A DNA stretch of 64,000 nt from Congeria kusceri (Eukaryota > Mollusca > Bivalvia > Myida > Dreissenidae), in contig CM051029.1 in the NCBI GenBank assembly GCA_027627225.1, positions 17,785,656 through 17,849,655 on the forward strand, written 5' to 3'. The notes beneath the pieces are model-generated. The model saw nothing but the letters and a program-made list of their open reading frames with translations, made no database searches and was not told the origin of the DNA. The translations under genes were made by a program, and so were the position numbers. Below are positions 48,320 to 57,800 of this stretch, one piece after another (positions within the stretch are counted from its first letter, which is position 1; each line of letters starts with the position of its first letter).

Positions 48320-48639
48320 CTGGGGAAAATGTAACTTGTCCATTATCAAAATGAGAATTGTGTTACATGTTATATTCACAAATTAAAACAAAGAAAAACG
48401 AACAAATCAAAAACACACAAAACAAACAAGTTGGAAAAACCAGGGTCTTTTCACATATTACATTTTACATGAAAATCAAACTTATTTCCAACCCTGTAAT
48501 GTGAAAGGGGCTTATGTACTGGTAAATACTACAGATTACTGCAGACCTTAATGGAAAAATCAAACTCGTTCATCATCATAAAATGGGATAAATTTGTTTT
48601 CATTACTATAGGACTTTGTTAACAGATTTCATTGATTAC

Positions 48640-49360
48640 AAGAGTTGTCAGAGGACAGCGCACTCGACTATTCAAAGTATTTCAGTTGGTACATATTTTG
48701 GATAGTGGAAGGGGAATAAATTTGTTAAAATACAAAACTTTTAAGTGAAACGTTGTATAGTTTATACATTTTTGGAACAAAAACCTTACCCACAAAATCT
48801 ATGTAAAAAGTGTGCATAACTGTCAAAATACAAAACAGAGTTATGGGTAATGTTGCTCCTGATACTAGAGTTAATGACAAAGGTTAGTTCCAAGTTTCAA
48901 GTGAAAAGCTTATGTAGTATTAAAGTTACAAAACTTTTGAATATAAACCTTAATCAGAAAATCTATGTGAAAAAGGAGCATAACTCTGTCAAAATACAAA
49001 AGGAGTCATGGGGAATGTTACCCCTGATACTGGAGTTGATGACAAAGGTTAGTTCCAAGTTTCAAGTGCAAAGCTTATGTAGTATTGAAGTTACAATATA
49101 TAAATATATAAATATTTTCAATATATAAACTTTAACCAGAAAATCAAAGTGAAAATGGGGCATAACTCTGTCAAAATACAAAACAGAGTTATGGAAAATG
49201 TTGCCCCTGATACTGGAGTTGATGACAAAGGAATATTCCAAGTTTCAAGTGAATAACTTATGTAGTTTTGAAGTTACAAGACTTTTGAATAAAAACTTTA
49301 ACCAATTCAGACGCGGACGCGGACGCCAACGCTGGCTGTAGTAGGATAGCTCACCTAATA
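48640..49360 (+). mobile_element. SINE-like composite with three internal repeats
   Basis: AAGAGTTGTCAGAGGACAGC at the left. About 190-nt blocks (GGGCATAACTCTGTCAAAAT, GATACTGGAGTTGATGACAA) occur three times. The end is GACGCGGACGCCAACGC and GTAGGATAGCTCACCTAATA. Confidence 0.75.
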
Positions 49361-49367
49361 AAAATGA

Positions 49368-49600
49368 GGCCTGTCGTGGGAATACCGGGCTTATTGTATG
49401 TGTGTCCCGGAGTGGTTTCCTATTGAACTATAAATTATATTATTTGATAGAAATGCACTTTACTAAGACATGTGCATTAAATAAATAAAAAATAATATAA
49501 AACACAGTAAGATATTTGATAAAAACACAAAGCAAAAATTTTGATCCGGGACGACACTTAAAGCACATGCATGAAGCCCAGTTTTCCCACGAAACACCTC
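49368..49600. mobile_element. Palindromic MITE-like element, copy 5 (diverged core)
   Basis: Ends CTGTCGTGGGAATACCGGGC and AGCCCAGTTTTCCCACGAAA, with ATCCGGGACGACACTTAAAG on the right. The core is replaced by AT-rich sequence. Confidence 0.8.
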
Positions 49601-49660
49601 AAATATATTTTAATCCAAAGAAATGCATAAATAAACAACCACACATATAATTCACGCAGA

Positions 49661-49800
49661 GCAAACGACTGTGAGAATCATGAATACAACTAACGTTGTT
49701 CGAACATCAAACTGTTCACTGTAACAACATACTCCTCTGATAGCATGTAGTTGCTTTTCAGGTCTAGCAAACAGTAGCGAGAATTGTTATGGCAGACGTT
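49661..49800 (-). pseudogene. Two relics of the 5' half of exon A
   Basis: Minus strand, 49797-49729: coding for CLLDLKSNYMLSEEY (exon A has [16 protein letters not shown]), followed directly by gtatgt, a good donor. 49697-49661: AACGTTAGT and on, coding NVSCIHDSHSRLL (exon A has [13 protein letters not shown]). They lie 1.35-1.5 kb upstream of exon A. Neither covers the whole exon. Confidence 0.8.
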
Positions 49801-50139
49801 CAGAAACAAACAACAAAACGGTTCCATAAAATAATACTGTTTAATTTTTAATATTACACAGGCAATTATTTACACATTAAATGTTCAAATCTATCAAGGG
49901 GCAGAGATAATCATGTTGCAGCAGAAAATTCAGGCATAAATAAAACATGTTTATCATTACGAAATTGGAAAATGAAGTTTTAAATATTCCACATAATACA
50001 AATTTCTGACATCATGCTCCTCAAATAACGTGGTTTACAAATACAGTGGGATAATGTAGTTTTAAGTATTCAATTCACCTTGTTTCATATAACAGTAGAC
50101 ATTCAGGAAAAAGCAAATATTTCTTTGCTCAGAGAAGTA

Positions 50140-50930
50140 TTTCTCAACACAAATCATCCCCTGAAAGCCAGGTGTATCAGCATATGTGCAAAGAAGATTG
50201 ATAGCCCATTCTGGCTCTCAAGCACAAATCATCCCCTGAAAGCCAGAAGGTGTATCAGTATATGTGCAAAGAAGGCTGATAGCCCCTTCTGGCTTTCAAG
50301 CACAAATCATCCCCTGAAAGCCAGAAGGTGTATCAGTATATGTGCAAAGAAGGCTGATAGCCCCTTCTGGCTTTAATCATCCCCTGAAAGCCAGAAGGTG
50401 TATCAGCATATGTGCAAAGAAGGCTGATAGCCACTTCTGGCTCTCAAGCACAAATCATCCCCTGAAAGCCAGAAGGTGTATCAGCATATGTGCAAAGAAG
50501 GCTGATAGCCCCTTCTGGCTCTCAAGCACAAATCGTCCCTTGAAAGCCATAAGGTGTATCAGCATATGTGTAAAGAAGGCTGATAGAACCAGTGTTTTTT
50601 TCACCTTTGCGGAAAAGGTGGCAGGGCCCTTCAGATGGGGGACATTCACCGCAAAAGGGGATTTTATTAAAAGCATTACATGTTTATATTCAACTTTGTT
50701 ATAAAACATTAATCAATTGTTTTGCTACAAATGATAACTTAGATTATGCACTAACTTGTTTTGATGAAAAATTGCTGGGATTGTTTACGAAAATTCCTGT
50801 ATCGTAGTCAATATTTTCAAAATAAAGCTTACATTCAGAGGAAAATTTAAAGGTAGATATAGGGGAAAAATACATACTCTTTAAGCAGGGGAATGGGGCC
50901 GAATTTCGGCCCCAAATAACACTGCTAGGG
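50140..50930. repeat. Array of palindromic 73-78-nt units plus flank, copy 1
   Basis: About six units of CCTGAAAGCCAGAAGGTGTA plus TCAGCATATGTGCAAAGAAG plus GCTGATAGCCCCTTCTGGCT plus TTCAAGCACAAATCATC. Each unit is an inverted repeat. Flank 50820-50930 (AAAATAAAGCTTACATTCAG ... AAGCAGGGGAATGGGGCCGA) is shared with 61815-61930. Confidence 0.85.
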
Positions 50931-53127
50931 CCTCAGGCCAATATGGCTGTCTTCAGCCCAGTAACAAGGCCAACATAAATTCAAGTAATTAATAACATTA
51001 TAATATTAATCATTTTAATTATGTTGTAAAATACTAATTATTTGAATTCATAAATATAGTACAGCTGATCTTCGTTAACTTGAACCTGCTTAAGTTGATG
51101 TTTGTCGAAGTGAAAATTAATTCCCGACTTTCTTCCTTCTGATTCGATATAAAATAAATATAGTTATCTCGAGGTTTTAATTTGATATTTTGGTTATGTC
51201 GAAATGGTGTTATGTTCTAACAGTTATTTTACCATTTTATTTTCATCTGTTTTTCTCAAAGTGTTGACATCTGTGACATTAAGTATCAAGGCACTAACAA
51301 GTTTGTCACACATTGCAAACATCTAAACACCACTTTTCTCATATTTAAACGAATATGTGTTAACTTTAATTGAATAATTGACCACTGGTTTACAGTTCAG
51401 TATATGTCTACATGGTCGCAGTATTATATTGCGATTTATTGAAATGTAGATTAAATACTTTTAAAAGGTCTGTTTGTAGTAATAAGGCCCTTGCTCTGAC
51501 AAAGTGGTTGAATAGTCGAGCGCGCTGTCCTGAGACATCTCTTGTTAGCTCGACTATTCACCAAATAGTTCGCACTATACTACTCACCCATTCATTGGCG
51601 TAATACTCTGGTTAAGGTTTGCATGCGACAAGTCCATATCTCTGTAACTACTACAGATATTCAATTGAAGCTTCACATGTGTCTTCGAGATCATTATGTA
51701 AGGTCATTAACCAATGCCCATAACTCTGACCCGCAATTTAGCAGAATTATGCCCCTTTTTGTACTTAGAAAATCAGGTTAAAGTTTGCATGCAATAACTT
51801 TATATCTCTATATCTACTACAGATATTCAGTTGAAACTTCACACATGCCTTCAGGGTGCTTGGCATATTTTAACCAAACTTGACAGGAATGTTCCTATGA
51901 TGGTCCTTTAACAAATTCCTTCAATTCATTTGAATATATGGAAAATTATATTGCCTTGTCAACAAGAAGCTTATAAAACTGGTAAACTTCAAAAATGTTC
52001 TTGTAAGAAATCATTGCTTGATTTGAAATGTTCCTTGGGTGACCCTCTACCAAATTCTTTAAAATCAAATCATTTTCATTCATTGAAAAACATGGCCGTT
52101 AGGGCATGGGGCAGTTTTCCTTATAAGGCTATATTGAAAACTTTGAAAATCTTCTTGTCTGACACCACTGGCTGGATTTCAAAATAATTAATTTATTGTA
52201 GAATATGGGATATTGCCCCATAACCAAAAAGTTATCATTTTTCTCAGAAATTCATCATTTTTTTCCCCAATTAATCAGTAATAGTTTCCACACTAAACTC
52301 AGTTTACCAATGTTAAAAAGTTAATCTATTTTTTAAACAGAGGGACTTTATATTTTTTCAGTATGATTGTTTTATCTGTTACACTTAAAGCCGCACAAAA
52401 GGTGAAAACGGCCAAAATCAGATTCTACAATAAAACGGTTATCTCATTGTCTTTCTTAGCATGTGTTTCGTCAGTATAGAACCTACGTAAAAAACGTTTG
52501 GTTTGTTGAATACTGTTTATCGCAAAAACACTAATTCTCCAAGTAAAACTGTTTACATACACCAGCTTTATTTACTGCCGAATTTCGTGGCAATGCAGAT
52601 TAAATCCGACTATTCACCGTTAACATTCGGCAAACTGCACGATATTTTTATAAAACACAAGGAACTTCGGCTAGTTTCGTAGTGTCGAAAATGTAAACAC
52701 CAAACTAAACTTCAAACTGTTCAAATTCCATTTAAATAATGAACATGTGTATAAGTTATTAGCTCATAATGCATTAGTTTATATGTTTGTTATCTCTACA
52801 TTTAACATTTAATGTTTAGTTTAACGTGGATCACCTTGTTAGTGCCTTTAAAAGATCGAAATATTTTGTAAATTGCCCAAATGTGGTGAATTTGATGGTT
52901 TGTAAGGTACAAATTAAGTAGCAATCAGAAAATGCTTTATTTTTCTCAATTTTGGGATTTTTCGCGCATTTTCCCAATTCAGTGGATGGTGGCACTTTTG
53001 ATATTTTCAACAAAATTCACAATTTGTCGTATTAGATAAATATGAAAATGTGCTTTCATAAACTAGGCTACTGGGTCCAAACCTATTTTGAAAAGCTTGT
53101 TGCCCTTCATGTCACAAATATCAGACT
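50931..53127. other. AT-rich stretch without recognised gene
   Basis: 51470-51605 has a repeat fragment with GTTGAATAGTCGAGCGC, inverted-related to the 48.65-kb element. 51690-51900 has CCCATAACTCTGACC-type SINE sequence. I searched by eye for missing DOCK exons and saw none. Confidence 0.55.
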
Positions 53128-53344
53128 GCTTTAGATCAATCTTGAGCCACTCAGACTGCTTTAGATCAATCTTGAGCCACTCAGACTGCTTTAGATCAAT
53201 CTTGAGCCACTCTGACTGCTTTAGATCAATCTTGAGCCACTCAGACTGCTTTAGATCAATCTTGAGCCACTCAGACTGCTTTCGATCAATCTTGAGCCAC
53301 TCAGACTGCTTTAGATCAATCTTGAGCCACTCAGACTGCTTTAA
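53128..53344. repeat. 30-nt minisatellite, about 7 units
   Basis: Unit CAGACTGCTTTAGATCAATC plus TTGAGCCACT, nearly identical (one TCT, one TTC variant). In frame it encodes LKQSEWLKID (minus) or SDCFRSILSH (plus), without other support for a protein. Confidence 0.95.
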
Positions 53345-54358
53345 AAAGCCACTCAGGGCTTTCATTAACTTTTGAAAACTGGAAGTTTCAACTTCCTGAC
53401 CTCTGATTTTGGAAGTTTTGCTCATAATATTTTGAAGTTTTGACAGTATTGCCCTACATAGGTCCAAAGCATTTCAAAATGAAATTAAGTACTGTATAAA
53501 ATTCAAGATGCCAGTTCTTTTTTGTCAGGTGTTTATATGCCAATTTATTCAGTGAAAGAGGTATACATTTAGATAAATTACTTAAGAAAAATTGTTCTTC
53601 TAAATTGTTCATCCTTACATGATGGAACTTCCATGCCTGAAATTTTGGAAGTTCTGCAACTTCCATGGCTGCAATTTTGAAAGTCCTGTGACAAAATCTG
53701 GGATTAAATTACTCCCAAACCTCCCTTATTGCAAGCCCTGCCTACTTGTTTAGATTTATGTTTTATTTCCCTAATCAACAATCTACATAACAAAAATAAC
53801 ACAATGAATATCATGTGATCAAAGTCTCATGAAAACAAAAATCATAGAATTCATTCTTTGTTTATGTGTCATGTTATATACTTTTAACTGGGTTTTCCCT
53901 GACAAGCAAATACTGTGTCATTTTAAAATGTTTTCATAAAATTACCCTCAAAATAAATTTCTTTGCTTCGATGTGGAAACAATTTCTCAAGATTTCCATC
54001 AATTTCCAGGACTTTGAATTGACCCTATCTTTGAGTTTTGACTCTCAGATATTTGCTTTCATTCTATTTTGACTCCCTAAAATTCACATACAAACATTAT
54101 ATTGACTCACGAAAATATAAGAATAAAAAAAGAATAATAAAAAATGATATAAATTAAACTTATAAATATTTGTATATAGTGTAAAGATCAACTTATAGTT
54201 ATTCAGTAAACAAAATATCATGATAGTAAAAATATATTTCATAAACAATTTTTTTTATAAAAAACATTGTATGTTTTGCAGTATTTGATCAACACATCAA
54301 TTATGTACTAATGATATGGTCTAAAATTGGATTTCCGATATATATTGATGTACAAATG
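53345..54358. other. AT-rich spacer below the TRIM-like gene
   Basis: Short TGGAAGTT(C/T) motifs recur at 53370-53690. No gene recognised. Confidence 0.5.
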
Positions 54359-54364
54359 TTTATT
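54359..54364 (-). promoter_or_regulatory. Candidate polyadenylation signal of the TRIM-like gene
   Basis: AATAAA on the minus strand about 160 nt past the stop. In AT-rich sequence such hexamers occur by chance. Confidence 0.4.
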
Positions 54365-54522
54365 TTATAACTGAAATAGTAAATAGTATCTGTCCGTTGT
54401 CACACAATCTATTAAAATAGAAACTGTGAAATCATTTCTGTTAAACATCACATAAAATATAAGTTTCAATGTCCAAAGAGCCACTGTTATTTATACAAAA
54501 ATATAATCAATGTAGAAATGTG

Positions 54523-54872
54523 CTATTGCACTTCAAACGCCAGGATTTTGTTGTTATATTGCCCCACAATGATGGAGGCTGTGTTGTTGTTGTAGAAGAC
54601 TGACGCTGGGTTCCTCACTCCATCCCTCTGTGTTGCCAGAGTGGCCAGCTTCTTCCTGCCCTGGCTATCCGCCTGAATGATAGTTTGGGATGAGTATCCA
54701 CAGACCAACACCTGGCCAGCAGGAGCCACATGCACACCCCGTGGGAGTTGTAGTTCAGGGTCAGTGAAGCTGTTTAGCACTGACCCATCCCTGGCCAGGG
54801 TGAGGAGCTTGTGATGGGATTGGTTGGTCACATAGATCACGTCACCTGTGGGGCTCACAGCACATCTATGTA
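54523..54872 (-). CDS. TRIM-like exon 3 (last propeller blades, stop)
   Basis: The acceptor gttgttgcag|TACATAG is preferred over the nearer tacatag|ATGTG, because only the former keeps the frame (VHRCAVSPTGDVIYVTNQ). Ends with LAFEVQ and TAG at 54525-54523. Confidence 0.92.
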
Positions 54873-57800
54873 CTGCAACAACCGAGTAACATCAACTTAT
54901 CTAATCTCTTAAAATTTAAATAATGTTAATAAACTACAGTGATTTTGTATTATCTTTAATGTGTGTTTGGTTTTCAAAATAGACAATAACAGTTTGGGAT
55001 AAAATTCTATAATAGATTTAAGTATAACTGGAAGATGCTGCATTAGTTCTTTATATGAATGTTTTGGTGTGTTCATATGCATGAATTAAGGTTAAAGGGT
55101 AAGAACATTTTATGTATATACATGCTATGTTCTAATAGTAAAACACATGATTACTCTTACATAAAAATAGATAATAAAATCATGTTGATGTAAATAAATA
55201 ATTCAAAGTTGTACCTTGTACAACCAGATAGTTTTACAATTACTTACATGATATTAAAAACTAAAATGAATCCACCATGATTCTAACCTGTAACCCCACC
55301 TGATGTATCCTCATACAGCTTGCTGACCAGTTTCCCACTCAGAGTGTACTTGTACAGTGCAGTAGTATCAGTGACATACAGGTCTCCATTGTGGTGGGCA
55401 GTACCATCACAGTAATGTTGTAACTGAAGCTTATTGCTCTTTACCAGCTGCCCATTGTTGACTGAGATAAACTGGACCTCATGAGTGTAACCACCATCAT
55501 CCACAGTGACAGCCACTTCACATGGAGAGATCTGACACGTGTCCTGTGGATAAGCAGACATGTCACAGACACAGACCACCTGGTACTGCTGGTCCAGCAG
55601 CTTTACTCTCTTATTATAGTTGTCAACAACAAGGATCTCACCATATGAGAGCGCACAGATGCCTATGATACCGCATTTATGCCTTGAATCACCTGTTAGT
55701 CTCACATTATACTCAGACTTGTGCTTCACGGTAAATGCCTGGTCTGGATTTCCCTGCACAGTCAGTGTCTGAGTACTGTGTACAATCCTCCCCAGACCTG
55801 ACAGTTTGGACAAGTACTGTTCAATGTCACTGTTAGCATGGAATGAAAGTAAATGTTCAACTTGAACAGATTTCTCCTTCAGATATGCTTCCGACTGTTG
55901 TATCTTACCCAGGCATTTCTTGCTGGCTATAAAGGAGAGCTCCTCCTTGCTCTTATCACCAATTTCCTGCATGGCTTCTTGGAGTTGTTTCAAATCATTC
56001 TGAAGCCTGATACACTTGTCAACATCAGCTTTGAGAGAAGCTTGAACGCTTGTCAGTGTATCTTTCATTTCCTTCAAGGTGGTTTTCTCTATTTCATCAA
56101 AAGCTGCATTTATTTTCCTGCGTGTTTCCCGTACTTTTTGTAACTGTTCATCGTATGAACCCTGCAAAGAATGAATGTTTGTCTCCCAATTAGTTTGAAG
56201 CTTCTTTATATCTTCTAGGAGAGTTTGAAGTTTGGCAGACAGTTGCTGGAGGTCTGTTGAATGGTTTTTCACTGACTCCGAAATAAGTGTCACTTTTGTG
56301 CACATTCTGAAAGAATAATGAATAGTATATAATATATTTTGTAATTACATAAAAAACATTTATATGACACTCTATCAATACTAAATTAGCGATAGGAAAT
56401 AAAAATTAGTAGTCAAATTTTTAGATCTTGCAAAAATACCTGTCAGTTTGAAATAGTTTTCCAAACAATGTAAAAACATACGTCATTTTCTAATAATTTT
56501 CAACAGTTAAGTAGTCGTAGTTTTGCTACTGGAAACGCTAACAGCAATATAAACACAAGAAGCACTTTTTTTTCAAAAATCAAGGGGAAATACATATACT
56601 AATCAAAATTCCTAACGCATCACATATTCAAAGCTCCTTTTAATACATAACAAAGATAGTAAAATACAGTTACATGTAATAAAAACACGATATAGTAATA
56701 TGCAAACATATTTCAATTGCGCCAATCAGTATACACAATGAGGTATTGCTCAATAACATAATAAATCACAAGGTTGACAGCGTAGAAATACTTTTGGCGA
56801 CAAAAGAAACTAAAAGCATGTGAATTATGAGAGCATTTTTGCTTAAAAGAAACATTTGTTTGAATGAATTTTAATATCCCACCTTTAAACTTGATAATTT
56901 GGCTTCTTATTGTATTGAATATGACATCATACTAAATGTATTTGTAATTAATGGACAAATATTGCTCAAGTTAATTATCTAATGCAAACGGAATTAAATA
57001 CATGCCAGTTAACAAGGCACTCTGCAACAAGCCCTGCAGAATAACCGATAAAGTGTGGTAGTTAGGAGCATCGATTGTTAATGATTAGTAGCCTACAGAG
57101 TCAAAAGTAGGTCATACGATGCTTGCTTTCAATTTTACATACTACAGTTTAAAATAATACATTGCAGTTATTTGTTGTCAAAATATTCATGAATAAGAAT
57201 CGGTAACAAGAAATAACACTTTTTAACTGCGAGTCAAAAATAACCGATGTAGCGCATTAATTTAGTGGTCTTATTCCAGGACACCCAGGTGAATATTTCA
57301 GTTACATTCAAGTAAATAGCAAAAATAGGGGTGTCGTTAATTTGACGTAACTTTTTCAATAAATTGACTTTTTTAGAAAAAATTTAATAAATCACATGAT
57401 ATACACATTGTAATACAAATATAATACCTTATCTTAAATGATTAAAAGGTAAGAAAACATTCGTTAATTTTTGCGGTTTAAAAAAAGGACCCTTTCAGGT
57501 TTCGATTTACTGATTCGTAGCCAGCAAATAAAAGAAGCGATGCCTGTTTTGGAAATTAACCTATCAAAAGACTGTTGGCTTCCGCCAGCAGTCTAAAAAT
57601 CATACACACCAATATAACGGTTATGTCCCCCTCTTGCATTCAGTACAACAGTGTATCTCACGGTTATGTCCCCCTCTTGCATTCAGTACCACAGTGTATC
57701 TCACACTTATGTCCCCCTCTTGCATTCAGTACCACAGTGTATCTCACGGTTATGTCCCCCTCTTGCATTCAGTACCACAGTGTATCTCACGGTTATGTCC

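Noticed and set aside
47306..47383. Functional tRNA-Thr
   Set aside because: The acceptor stem does not pair and base 33 is not T; better seen as a SINE head or pseudogene.
50080..50709. Basic, Cys-containing peptide repeats ([14 protein letters not shown]) as a secreted peptide family
   Set aside because: They come from the palindromic 73-78-nt repeat; no signal peptide, and the complementary strand is open as well.
54523..54865. TRIM-like exon 3 acceptor at tacatag|ATGTG
   Set aside because: It would bring an immediate in-frame TGA; the acceptor ten bases upstream keeps the frame.
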